Shown piece after piece: positions 1-7,936 of a DNA stretch of 30,670 bases; position 1 is the stretch's first letter; the number at the start of each line of letters is the position of its first letter. Below the pieces are notes generated by a model that was not told where the DNA came from, made no database searches, and was given only the letters and a program-made list of their open reading frames with translations. A program made the position numbers and the translations under genes. The stretch is from Chloroflexota bacterium. Its GTDB lineage: Bacteria; Chloroflexota; UBA6077; CF-72. The stretch lies in contig JAFAPL010000284.1 in NCBI GenBank assembly GCA_019247135.1, positions 1 to 30,670 on the forward strand, read 5' to 3'.

Positions 1-454
1 GTGTCGCGCCGATGTGTCAATTTTGAAAATTGAAGAACGAGCCAGCTGCTGTTCGTGCGTGCTGTGGCTGTCTCGGGCCGATGTGTCAATTTCTGAGAAG
101 TTGAAGGACCTGCCAACTGCAGTTCGTGCGTGCTGGGGCTGTGTCGCGCCGATGTGTCAATTTTGAAAATTGAAGAACGAGCCAGCTGCAGTTCGTGCGT
201 GCTGTCGGTGTCTCGGGCCGATGTGTCAATTTCTGAAAATTGAAGAACCTGCCAACTGCAGTTCGTGCGTGCTGTGGCTGTCTCGGGCCGATGTGTCAAT
301 TTTTGAAAATTGAAGAACGTGCCAGCTGCTGTTCGTGCGTGCTGTGGCTGTCTCGCGCCGATGTGTCATTTTTGAGAAGTTGAAGAACGTGCCAGCTGCA
401 GGTTGTGCGTGCTGTGGCTGTCTCGCGCCGATTGTTCACTTTGAAAATTGAGTA
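1..454. repeat. Tandem array of ~70 bp non-coding repeats
   Basis: Six full units and one decayed unit lie head to tail: 1-69, 70-140, 141-209, 210-279, 280-349, 350-419 and about 420-454. Each unit has a GTCTCGSGCCGATGTG-like head, a near-palindromic AT-rich core (TCAATTTTGAAAATTGA in units 1 and 3), a GCCAGCTGC or GCCAACTGC block, and a GTTCGTGCGTGCTG tail. Units 1 and 3 are nearly identical, and so are units 2 and 4, so the left part is a duplicated ~140 bp dimer. Unit length (69-71 bp) is not a multiple of three and no credible ORF crosses the array, so it is probably non-coding. The array runs off the left edge, so copy number is unknown. It sits 3' of the oxidoreductase gene. This is the only gene-free stretch longer than 300 bases. 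Confidence 0.93.
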
Positions 455-497
455 CTGGCGGGGCAGAGCGCTAGCCCGCAAGTGCTACGGAGTTGCG

Positions 498-2396
498 CTA
501 GGCCACAGCCACAGGCTGGCGGGCAGCCAGGATCGGCTCCGGCAGGCCCAGGCGCTCGAGCACTTCTGGAGCGATCGCTCCCGTTTCGGGATCCCACTGG
601 CGCAGCGCGTAGTACTCCGCCAGCATCTCCGCAAACGGTGGCACACTCCGCTCGCCCGTCCCGATCTCACGCGGCAGCTCAAGAATGCGCGGCGGCATCG
701 TGTCATCCCACGGGCCCGAGCCACACGCCAGGTTGAAGAGCCGCTTCTGCAAGAAGATCCGCTCGCCCGTTTCCAGCAGCGAATCCAGCGAGACCTCATT
801 CCCGGTGACGTAGCGATACCAGTTCCAGATATGCGTGGGCTTGATCCCACCAAAGAAGAGGAACTTGCAGCACTTCAAGCTGTCGAACCAGCTCATCAGG
901 TTCTGGCCGATCATGACCAGCCGCGGCGTAGCCGCCGCATCCTGCCGGTGCACCGGCTCGTCATAGCCGAGGTCCGGCAGCGACACGGTTCGCTGGAACA
1001 CGTGCGCAAAGCTCGACAGGTGGTCGGCGCCGCGATGACTCGTTGCGTACGCAACCGCGTTTGCGAAATACGCCCGCGGGTCGTGGGCCGGGAAATCGAG
1101 CCCACGAACGTGCACCGCGAAAGCCTCACCCCCGATCTGCCGCGCGACCCGCAGCGTGCCCTCTCCGAGCCTGGTCGCGAATTGACCTTCCCGCTCCCCG
1201 ATGCGCCGCATGAGCTCGGTGGCGGCAGCGTGGTTGCCCCACGTGATGTCCAGGCCATCGGTTTCGCCAGGTTTGATGAGACCGCGCTCGTACGCCTCCA
1301 TCGTGAAGCCAATGGTTGCGCCGGCTGAGATCGTGTCCATGCCCAACCGGTTACAGATCTCGTTCAGCTTCTGGACGGCTGGCAAATCGTCGATGAGCAG
1401 GTTCGAGCCATTCAGGCTGGTCGTCTCGTACTCGAGCCCGCCCTGCTCGATGCCGGCGTACGGCCCCTCGTTGACCTCGACCGTCCGGCCACAACCGATG
1501 ATGCAATTGCCGCAGTAGTACCGGCCCGTCAAGATGCTTTCTTTCATCGCCGCGCCCGAGATCTTGTCGGGCGCTTCTGGCCAGTGGTCCTGCTGCCAGT
1601 TCTTGATCGGCCAGTTGCCCATCTTGTCGTGTGTGGGGATGCCGCCCGCGGTTCCGAGCGCGCCGAAGCCCTTGGAGGTGCTGACGATTTCTTTGCGCAG
1701 GTCCTTCAGGTAATCGTTCAAGCCGGGCTCGTCGGCGATTTTCACCGCGAGCGTGCCTTTGACCGCGACCGCCTTGAGATTCTTGGACCCCATCACGGCA
1801 CCCAGGCCTGAACGGCCAACGGCACGACCGTCCTTGCCGTCGACCATGATCGCGGCGAATCGTACGAGGCGCTCGCCCGCGGGACCGATGCACGCCACCC
1901 CCGGCTCCTGGCCGCGCCGCGAGCCCGAGCCAATCTCGGCGCGTACGGTGTCGTGCGTTTCGAACGTGTCCTTGCCCCAGAGATGGCCGGCGTCGCGGAA
2001 TTCGACCTGTTGATCGTGGATCCACACATAGACGGGCGCGTCGGCTTTGCCCCGAACGATGAGAGCGTCGTACCCGGCCTTCTTCAGGTCATTGGCCCAG
2101 TGGCCCCCACACTCGGCTTCTCCCCACACGCCCGTCAGAGGGCTGCGGGCGCACACTCCGAAGCGATTCGAGAGCGGGACCGCGGTGCCTGCGAATGGAC
2201 CGGTGGCCCAGACCATCACGTTGTCGGGGCCGAGTGGGTCCGCGTTGTACGTCTGCTCCTCCCAGAGGAGGTGTGCACCCAGGCCGGTGCCGCCGAGCCA
2301 GCGGTCGGTCATTTCCTGAGTAAGCTCGCGGACCCGGTGCGTCCTGGTCGTGAGGTCAACATCGAGAATGGCGCCCATGTAGCCAGCTGGAGCCAT
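498..2396 (-). CDS. Aldehyde:ferredoxin oxidoreductase family (tungsten-pterin) protein
   Basis: Full-length AOR-family enzyme of 632 aa; family members are about 600-620. It is expected to oxidise an aldehyde to a carboxylate in the cytoplasm with a W-bispterin cofactor and one [4Fe-4S] cluster. The cluster ligands are visible as C295-x2-C298-x3-C302 (YYCGNCIIGC) and a distal Cys at 509 or 510 (SLKCCKF). The N-terminal domain has the usual opening (MGAILDVDLTT) and the GRSGLGAVMGSKNLKA block. A pterin-binding region reads HDPRAYFANAVAYATSHRG. The annotated start has no clear Shine-Dalgarno, and Met7 fits family N-termini equally well. No ferredoxin, pterin-biosynthesis or tungstate-transport gene is adjacent, so the substrate and electron acceptor cannot be told from context. 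The gene is followed by the tandem repeat array. Confidence 0.95.
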   Translation of the reverse strand: MAPAGYMGAILDVDLTTRTHRVRELTQEMTDRWLGGTGLGAHLLWEEQTYNADPLGPDNVMVWATGPFAGTAVPLSNRFGVCARSPLTGVWGEAECGGHWANDLKKAGYDALIVRGKADAPVYVWIHDQQVEFRDAGHLWGKDTFETHDTVRAEIGSGSRRGQEPGVACIGPAGERLVRFAAIMVDGKDGRAVGRSGLGAVMGSKNLKAVAVKGTLAVKIADEPGLNDYLKDLRKEIVSTSKGFGALGTAGGIPTHDKMGNWPIKNWQQDHWPEAPDKISGAAMKESILTGRYYCGNCIIGCGRTVEVNEGPYAGIEQGGLEYETTSLNGSNLLIDDLPAVQKLNEICNRLGMDTISAGATIGFTMEAYERGLIKPGETDGLDITWGNHAAATELMRRIGEREGQFATRLGEGTLRVARQIGGEAFAVHVRGLDFPAHDPRAYFANAVAYATSHRGADHLSSFAHVFQRTVSLPDLGYDEPVHRQDAAATPRLVMIGQNLMSWFDSLKCCKFLFFGGIKPTHIWNWYRYVTGNEVSLDSLLETGERIFLQKRLFNLACGSGPWDDTMPPRILELPREIGTGERSVPPFAEMLAEYYALRQWDPETGAIAPEVLERLGLPEPILAARQPVAVA

Positions 2397-2458
2397 AGCG
2401 GCGGAAGTGTACGGTTTCGGGCTGGTCGTCGGCAGTCGCCGGTCACCCGTCGGGGCGC

Positions 2459-3019
2459 TCAGTGTGGCAGCTCGAGCACGCCGTAGCCGAGCGCGACCCG
2501 CAGACTGAGCGGATTGCTATCCGGCGTCGTTTCGAACGCGAGCAACGCCGCTACACGTGCGCCCGGTGGGACGGTCGAGTCGAACGGGACGCGTCGCCTG
2601 GCCGCGGTGTTCACCGTGCGCGTGGCATCGATGTCGACCGCGTAGCTGCGGCCGCGATCATCCAGCAGCGTGAAGTCGGCCGCGGCGGGGCTCAGGGAAT
2701 CGCTGCCCTGGTTGTCGATCTCCACGTCCACGACCGTGAAGGTGCCTGGAGGACCGGTGCGCCCGTTGCTGGAAAGATCCTGTGCGCGCTGGACGCTTTG
2801 CACGCTCACGTTCGTGGAGCCCAGCACGAGCGGCTGGCCGGCGACGGTCCGCGTGCCCGGCGCTGGGCCTGGCACCGGGGTGGCGACGTTTGCTCCGCCA
2901 GGTGTGCGAATCACCGATGACAACCCGAGTGGCAACGGCGCGGTGAAGTAGGCGTACACGCCGAGCCCAATGATCAACACGAACAAAAGGACGAACACCC
3001 ACAGCGGCGTACGGCGCAT
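2459..3019 (-). CDS. Membrane-anchored DUF4352-like extracellular protein
   Basis: Protein of about 186 aa starting at the ATG at 3019 (MRRTPLWVF). The reading frame continues upstream to 3076, but that extension lies in low-complexity spacer and looks non-coding. Two Arg residues precede one hydrophobic segment (residues ~5-25), then a Pro/Gly-rich linker and a beta-rich domain with TFTVVDVEIDNQG and FTLLDDRGRSYAVD. This pattern is typical of the DUF4352 / telokin-like Ig fold found in cell-surface lipoproteins and membrane proteins. The topology predicts a short cytoplasmic N-terminus and an exposed C-terminal domain. Function is unknown. It lies 62 bp upstream of the oxidoreductase gene on the same strand, so co-transcription is possible. 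No Shine-Dalgarno is evident. Confidence 0.72.
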   Translation of the reverse strand: MRRTPLWVFVLLFVLIIGLGVYAYFTAPLPLGLSSVIRTPGGANVATPVPGPAPGTRTVAGQPLVLGSTNVSVQSVQRAQDLSSNGRTGPPGTFTVVDVEIDNQGSDSLSPAAADFTLLDDRGRSYAVDIDATRTVNTAARRRVPFDSTVPPGARVAALLAFETTPDSNPLSLRVALGYGVLELPH

Positions 3020-3138
3020 GGAGGACGGATTGTAGCTATCGGCTGACGGCTGACAGCCGACTGCTGAGCACCACATTTGGCACGTTCAATGCGTCTTCGT
3101 TCGCTCCGCGAAGCAAACACAGAGCGCAGGTGCACCAG

Positions 3139-4032
3139 ATGAGTATCGACACTCTTCGTGACGTCACCCACATCGTCGACAACCTGAGCCCCGAACAAAC
3201 CGCCACACTCGACAGCCTGTCCGACCAGCTCCAGGGCTTCATGCGGACTCTCGTCGATCAGGGTGGCCCGGCCGCCCGTCGAGCCAAGAACTGGCTCAAT
3301 GGCGTCTGGCTCGGCCATCCGCTGCACCCAGCGCTGACGGACGTGCCAATCGGCGCATGGTGGGCGGGCGCCGCGCTCGACCTGGTTGGCGCCAGGAGTG
3401 CCGCCGACGCCGCGATCACGGTCGGCGTCCTGACCGCCGTGCCGACCGCGCTCGCGGGCGCGGCCGATTGGAGCGACACTGAGGCCGAGCAGCGACGGAC
3501 CGGTCTTGTGCACGCCCTGCTGAACTCCGTCGGTCTGACGTGCATGATCGGATCGTTGTTCGCGCGCCGCGGCGACCAGCGTGGCGTGGGTGTCGTCCTG
3601 TCCATGCTCGGGCTCGGCGTCACATCGTTTTCCGCGTGGCTTGGCGGCGAGCTGGTCTACAAGCAGGGCACGAATGTCTCGCGGAATGCCTTCGAGCCGC
3701 ACCTCGATGAGTTCAAGCCCGTCATGCGCATGGACGAGCTGCAAGCCGACAAGCTGGTCGGCGCCGAGGTCGAGATCGAAGGCACCAAACTGCCAATCGT
3801 GCTGCTGAAGACGGGCCAGAACGTGCTTGCGCTCAGCGGCGTGTGCTCGCACTGGGGCGGGCCACTGGCCGAAGGCAAGATCGTCGATCACCAGTGCGTA
3901 GAGTGCCCCTGGCATGGCTCGACCTTCGACATGGCGGACGGGAGCGTGCGCCAGGGACCGGCGACTGTGCCGGCGCCCGTGTTCGAGACGCGCGTCCAGG
4001 GCGGCAACGTAGAGGTGCGCACGCGGCGCTGA
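3139..4032 (+). CDS. DUF2231 membrane domain fused to Rieske [2Fe-2S] domain
   Basis: Protein of about 297 aa. I chose the ATG at 3139 because an AGG lies about 8 nt upstream; the in-frame GTG at 3130 is the alternative. The N-terminal ~45 residues are soluble and helical. A DUF2231-type integral membrane region follows, recognised by HPLHPALTDVPIGAWWAG and about four hydrophobic helices up to LGGELVYKQG. The C-terminal ~100 residues form a Rieske ferredoxin domain with both ligand pairs, C-S-H (GVCSHWGGPL) and C-P-W-H (ECPWHGSTFD). The fusion suggests an electron-transfer protein at the cytoplasmic membrane. Its partner is not visible: the neighbouring oxidoreductase is an attractive candidate, but that is inference only. 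It converges with the OpgC-type gene, leaving 12 bp between stop codons. Confidence 0.93.
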   Translation: MSIDTLRDVTHIVDNLSPEQTATLDSLSDQLQGFMRTLVDQGGPAARRAKNWLNGVWLGHPLHPALTDVPIGAWWAGAALDLVGARSAADAAITVGVLTAVPTALAGAADWSDTEAEQRRTGLVHALLNSVGLTCMIGSLFARRGDQRGVGVVLSMLGLGVTSFSAWLGGELVYKQGTNVSRNAFEPHLDEFKPVMRMDELQADKLVGAEVEIEGTKLPIVLLKTGQNVLALSGVCSHWGGPLAEGKIVDHQCVECPWHGSTFDMADGSVRQGPATVPAPVFETRVQGGNVEVRTRR

Positions 4033-4044
4033 GTCGACCGCGGA

Positions 4045-5265
4045 TCAGTTCGGAATCACGCCGAACAGGACCCGGCGTTTGACGAGCAACCAGAGCAGCA
4101 ACACAACGGCGCTCTGAAAGATCGGCGTGAACACCTCCTCAGAGGGTGTCCATGGCAGCGCCGCGACCATCGGCGCCAGGTTGTACACCAGCAGGATCAG
4201 GAAGAAATGGACGATGTAGCTGTATAGCGCCGCCTGGCCCAGGGGCAGCATCAGCCAGCCCAGCACTCGCTTGAGCGGGTACCAGAGATACGTCGCCGAG
4301 GTGTAAGCGACGATTGCCACCGACAGGAACGCCACCAATCGGGCCGGGCGCAGCGGGACCTTGAAAAAGCTCTCGTTCAGCACGTTCGGGTCGATGTCGA
4401 AGAAGCCGTTCTCCGCGCGCCAGGCCAGCGAAATCAGGCCGAGCGTTACCGCGATACCGAGCGCGACCATCACCACCCTCAATCGTCGAAAGGTCCGCAG
4501 CCACTCCGACCAGCGCTCGCGCGAGAACCCCAGAACATGTCCCGTGACAAAGAGGACCTGCCACGCCGCGATCGGGAAGTTTTCGCCGTGGCGGATGTAC
4601 CAGGGGACCGACGCCTCCTCGGGGTAGATCTGGTAACCCAACCACCACAGCCAGGAGATCGCCAGCAGCCAGTAGGCATTCCCCGTGTATTCCAACAGCA
4701 GCAGCAGCGGGGCGACGAGGATCAACAGGGTGTATAGCGCCAGGATGTCGGTGCCGTGGTAGGTGTAATGCAGCGTCAGCGCGGCGACGGCGATCTCTTG
4801 CAAGCTGTCGATCCCGAGGCCGAAGTCGCGGCCGGTCCAGAGTGTCAGGTCCGTATACAGGTACAGGGCCGAGAAGATGAGCGTCAGCGCGACGGTCGCC
4901 AGATACAGCGTGCGAGCGCGTCTGAGGGCGTCCAGCATCGCGGGCGTCAGGCCAGAGCGCTGGGATTTGGCGTGGTACGCCTGGCCCATAACGAAGCCGC
5001 TGATGAAGATGAATCCTTCAGCGGCCGAGACATAGAAGCGGTTTCCACCGGTGATGGCGTACAGCCACGAGTCGCCTCCGAAATGGTCAACCACCATGGC
5101 AAAGATGCAGAAGCCGCGTAAGAGATCCAGCCGCAGGTCACGCCGATTGGCTGCATCGGCGGTGCGGTAGTAACTCCAGGCACGAATGCGTTCGAGTAGC
5201 GCATCGCCTAACGGCACGCTGGGTGCGCGCTGTGGGACGGGCGGAGCGACCGTCGCGCTACTCAT
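4045..5265 (-). CDS. OpgC-domain integral membrane protein (acyltransferase-like)
   Basis: Protein of 406 aa with about ten hydrophobic helices. The diagnostic opening RRDLRLDLLRGFCIFAMVVD matches the OpgC family, related to acyltransferase-3 membrane enzymes. In proteobacteria OpgC succinylates osmoregulated periplasmic glucans. Here the acceptor glycan is unknown and no glucan synthase (OpgG/OpgH) is nearby. Other family-like blocks are AAEGFIFISGFVMGQAY in the second helix and GQAALYSYIVHFFLILLVY near the C-terminus. The ATG at 5265 is preceded by CCAGG immediately upstream, a weak ribosome site. The 102 bp between this gene and the next gene upstream on the same strand contains no clear terminator hairpin. 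Confidence 0.9.
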   Translation of the reverse strand: MSSATVAPPVPQRAPSVPLGDALLERIRAWSYYRTADAANRRDLRLDLLRGFCIFAMVVDHFGGDSWLYAITGGNRFYVSAAEGFIFISGFVMGQAYHAKSQRSGLTPAMLDALRRARTLYLATVALTLIFSALYLYTDLTLWTGRDFGLGIDSLQEIAVAALTLHYTYHGTDILALYTLLILVAPLLLLLEYTGNAYWLLAISWLWWLGYQIYPEEASVPWYIRHGENFPIAAWQVLFVTGHVLGFSRERWSEWLRTFRRLRVVMVALGIAVTLGLISLAWRAENGFFDIDPNVLNESFFKVPLRPARLVAFLSVAIVAYTSATYLWYPLKRVLGWLMLPLGQAALYSYIVHFFLILLVYNLAPMVAALPWTPSEEVFTPIFQSAVVLLLWLLVKRRVLFGVIPN

Positions 5266-5367
5266 CCTGGGTAGTATTGTGCGCCCTGAAGCTGTTACTG
5301 AACTGTTAAATGCGACCGGTCTGCGCCGCGACGAGGGTTGCGAAACGCATTCGTTACGCCGCTCTGT

Positions 5368-6594
5368 TCACTGGCGAACTTGCGGGAGGAGTTTGCCGAC
5401 GGCGTCGACGAGGCGTTCGATGTCGGTACGCGTGTTGTAGCCCTGCACCGAGATGCGCAGGCAGGGCTGCTCGCCCCAGTGCGTCTGGGGAATTTCGACC
5501 CGGTATTCGTCCCAGAGGCGGCGCTTCAACTCGAGCGCGTCGCACGGCGGGAGTGGTAACACGGCCATCTGCGAAAACCAGCGCGCATCGTCCGGCACGA
5601 GTGGCTCAACTCCAGTGAGCTCGGCCATTTTGAAGCGGGCGAGCCGAACGAGCTCGTGGCACTCGGCTCGCACACCTGCCCAGTCGCGCTCCGCCTGGTA
5701 TTGAATCGCCGCGGGTACGCTCAGCGCCGCTGCTGGATCGTGGGTGGCCTGGCGTTCGAGCTGATCGACAAACACAGAGTCGCCTGGCTCCTCGGGCCGC
5801 CAGCCCCAGCTGATGACCAGCGGCTCGATCAAGTCCTGAAGGTCCTTCCGGACGTAGAGAAAGCCAGCGCCTTTAGGAGACGAGAGCCACTTGTGGCAGT
5901 TGCCGCCGTAGAAGTCGATGCCGAGCGTATGCAGGTCGATCGGGACCTGGCCAGGCGCGTGCGCGCCGTCGATGACGGTCCAGATGCCGGCTTCGCGCGC
6001 GCGGGCGACCAGAGGCTCGATCGGCAAGATGATTGCGGTCGGCGAGGTGATGTGACTCAGGAACAGGACTCGGGTACGCGGGGTGACACCGGCCCAGATT
6101 GTCTCGACGACTTTCTGGGGATCACCGACGGGCGTGGGCAGCGCCTGGACGACTGGACGTGCGTCGCGATGCTCGGACACGAAGGTCCACGTGCGGCGGA
6201 GGGCGCCGTATTCGTGATCGGCGGTGAGAATCTCGTCGCCGGGCTCGAGCGGCAGCGAGCGCGCGACCACGTTGAGCGCGGTGGTGACGTTTGGGAAATA
6301 GACGATCTCGTCGGCATCGGCGCCGAGGTAGCTCGCGAGCGCCTGACGCGCATCGGCCATGAGCCCGCGCACGCGCCGACCGAGGAACTCGACGGGTTGG
6401 CGCTCGAGCTCACGTTGCAGCGTCTGATAACGCTCGAACACGGGTCGCGGACACGCGCCAAATGAACCGTGGTTCAAGAACGTGATGTTCGGATCGAGAA
6501 GAGACTCGGCGCGCAGCGTGAGGTGGCGCTGCTCCGCGGCATCGTCGTACGCCACCTCGCCGGCGGCTGCGGTTGTCACGCCAGGAGCGTACAC
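5368..6594 (-). CDS. Class-V aminotransferase-fold PLP enzyme (isopenicillin-N epimerase-like)
   Basis: Protein of 408 aa, cytoplasmic, fold-type I PLP enzyme. Key blocks are FLNHGSFGACPRPVFERYQ near residue 40, the PLP-ring Asp199 in VIDGAHAPGQ, and the Schiff-base Lys225 in GGNCHKWLSSPKGAGFLYV. This arrangement is typical of the CefD / isopenicillin-N epimerase-like and cysteine desulfurase-like branch, whose members act as epimerases, C-S lyases or desulfurases. The true substrate cannot be assigned, and no beta-lactam or FeS genes are adjacent. The start at 6594 is GTG, with another GTG five codons in. It is divergent from the ECF sigma gene, with 71 bp between the two starts. Confidence 0.9.
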   Translation of the reverse strand: MYAPGVTTAAAGEVAYDDAAEQRHLTLRAESLLDPNITFLNHGSFGACPRPVFERYQTLQRELERQPVEFLGRRVRGLMADARQALASYLGADADEIVYFPNVTTALNVVARSLPLEPGDEILTADHEYGALRRTWTFVSEHRDARPVVQALPTPVGDPQKVVETIWAGVTPRTRVLFLSHITSPTAIILPIEPLVARAREAGIWTVIDGAHAPGQVPIDLHTLGIDFYGGNCHKWLSSPKGAGFLYVRKDLQDLIEPLVISWGWRPEEPGDSVFVDQLERQATHDPAAALSVPAAIQYQAERDWAGVRAECHELVRLARFKMAELTGVEPLVPDDARWFSQMAVLPLPPCDALELKRRLWDEYRVEIPQTHWGEQPCLRISVQGYNTRTDIERLVDAVGKLLPQVRQ

Positions 6595-6665
6595 GTACGC
6601 TCCCGCGTGATCGGCCCGCCAGGTTGACGTGCAACTTCAGCCAGGCCGCGTGTGTTCTGGAAACG

Positions 6666-7256
6666 ATGACAGACGAGTCGACCGAGCGCCTGGCGGTGGA
6701 CCTGGACGGGGCCTTCCCCGACCTGGTCCGCGCGTACCAGGACCGGCTGTATGGCTTCGCTCTGCGCCTGATGAACAGTCCACACGATGCCGAAGAGAGC
6801 ATCCAGGACGCGTTCGTGCGAGCGTATCGGGCTCTCGAACGTTACCCCGTCGACCGGCGGCGCAGCTTGCAGGTGAGACCGTGGCTCTACCGCATCACGC
6901 TGAATGTCGTACGCAACCGCGTGCGCAGGCCGCGCATCGTGACCACCGACGTGGACGGACCGATCGGCCAATCGCTCGCGGCGAACCGCTCGGAGGAGCC
7001 GGAGGAGGTCGTTGAGCGTGCCGAACGACGTGATCGTCTCGCTCGCGCCATCAGCCATCTGCCCGAGCGATATGCGACCGCGGTCGTGCTGCGACACGTA
7101 CAGGGCCTGTCGTACGCCGAAGCCGCCGAGGTGCTCGAACAGCCTGTCGGAACCACGAAATCAGACGTGCATCGAGGCGTGCGCATGCTGCGCGAGGTCC
7201 TCGAACGAGACCCGCGGGACGTCGCGGACGAGGAGGACATGCTGACCTATGCGTGA
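6666..7256 (+). CDS. ECF-type RNA polymerase sigma factor
   Basis: Protein of 196 aa. I chose the ATG at 6666 (MTDESTERL) with a weak GGAAA just upstream; the frame opens earlier, but that part overlaps the divergent gene's start. Sigma region 2 spans about residues 15-70 (LVRAYQDRLYGFALRLM, AEESIQDAFVRAYRAL). Region 4 spans about 125-180 (LPERYATAVVLRHVQGLSY, then the helix-turn-helix AAEVLEQPVGTTKSDVHRG). The composition fits a group 4 (ECF) sigma factor. Its 3' end overlaps the alkyltransferase start by 8 bp, so the two are very likely translationally coupled. No zinc-finger anti-sigma gene lies downstream, which is where one is normally found. Confidence 0.95.
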   Translation: MTDESTERLAVDLDGAFPDLVRAYQDRLYGFALRLMNSPHDAEESIQDAFVRAYRALERYPVDRRRSLQVRPWLYRITLNVVRNRVRRPRIVTTDVDGPIGQSLAANRSEEPEEVVERAERRDRLARAISHLPERYATAVVLRHVQGLSYAEAAEVLEQPVGTTKSDVHRGVRMLREVLERDPRDVADEEDMLTYA

Positions 7257-7845
7257 GCGTCAAGTACTCGAGGACCTGCGCGCTCTGGGTGGGGTTCGAG
7301 CACCGGCGGTTGTACTTCCGTCCGTGCTGGCTTCGCTTGAGCTTGTGGACTATTACGCATCGCTCGATACGCCACTCGGGCCTGTGTACGTGGCATGGAA
7401 CAAGCGCGGCTTTTGCTCCGTGATGCGCAGTGCGACGGCTGAGGAATTTGAAAGCACGTTTGTGCGGCAGTTCGGCCGGCCGGTTCAGCGCGCGGCGACG
7501 CTGCCGCCCGATCACGATAGACGGTACGACCTGCGCGGCTTGACGGAGTTCGAGCGCGCGGTGCTGCTCAAGGCACTCGAGATTCCTCGTGGTCAGGTGC
7601 GGACGTATGGCTGGATCGCCGCGCAGATTGGCCGCCCGGCAGCGGTGCGCGCGGTCGGGACCGTGTTGCGCAAGAACCCCATCCCGGTGCTGATTCCGTG
7701 TCACCGCGTTGTGCGGAGCGACGGGCACATCGGGCAGTACGCGCTCGGCGGGAGCGAGGCGAAGCGGCACATCCTTGCCGCCGAGGGTGTCCGCGTAGAC
7801 GACATCGCGCGCCTGGCCCGCGGCACCAACGCGGTGGCGATGTAG
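7249..7845 (+). CDS. O6-alkylguanine-DNA alkyltransferase (MGMT/Ogt family) with N-terminal extension
   Basis: Protein of 198 aa that transfers O6-alkyl groups from guanine to its own cysteine (suicide repair). The active-site block is IPVLIPCHRVVRSDG with Cys151. The DNA-binding helix carries the Arg finger (AAVRAVGTVLRKNP, Arg134), and the GQYALGG loop follows. The N-terminal ribonuclease-like domain begins around residue 36 (DTPLGPVYVAWN). The first ~35 residues (VLEDLRALGG...VLPSVLASLELVDYY) are extra. They resemble the short helical start of anti-sigma-type proteins rather than the Ada zinc domain, but I infer this from position and composition only. The start codon overlaps the sigma gene (ATGCGTGA), so the pair probably forms one expression unit. 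Confidence 0.94.
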   Translation: MRERQVLEDLRALGGVRAPAVVLPSVLASLELVDYYASLDTPLGPVYVAWNKRGFCSVMRSATAEEFESTFVRQFGRPVQRAATLPPDHDRRYDLRGLTEFERAVLLKALEIPRGQVRTYGWIAAQIGRPAAVRAVGTVLRKNPIPVLIPCHRVVRSDGHIGQYALGGSEAKRHILAAEGVRVDDIARLARGTNAVAM

Positions 7846-7936
7846 CCCAAGCATCTGTCCGTGCGGGCTGGCGCCGCGGCATGCCGAGGCATCGACTTCG
7901 GAACGTGACGGAGTGTCTGGAACAGAAAGCCGTCGC

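Noticed and set aside
1..454. Possible CRISPR array
   Set aside because: The whole ~70 bp unit repeats with few differences. There are no unique spacers alternating with a constant repeat, and no cas gene is nearby.
405..1328. 307-aa open frame on the + strand
   Set aside because: It begins in the repeat array and runs antisense to the well-supported oxidoreductase gene. Its composition is that of a GC-rich shadow frame with no recognisable domain.
3047..3059. Short hairpin (CGGCT/AGCCG) upstream of the DUF4352-like gene
   Set aside because: It has only five base pairs in a low-complexity CTGAC-rich spacer, has no U-tract or conserved partner, and is expected by chance in such sequence.
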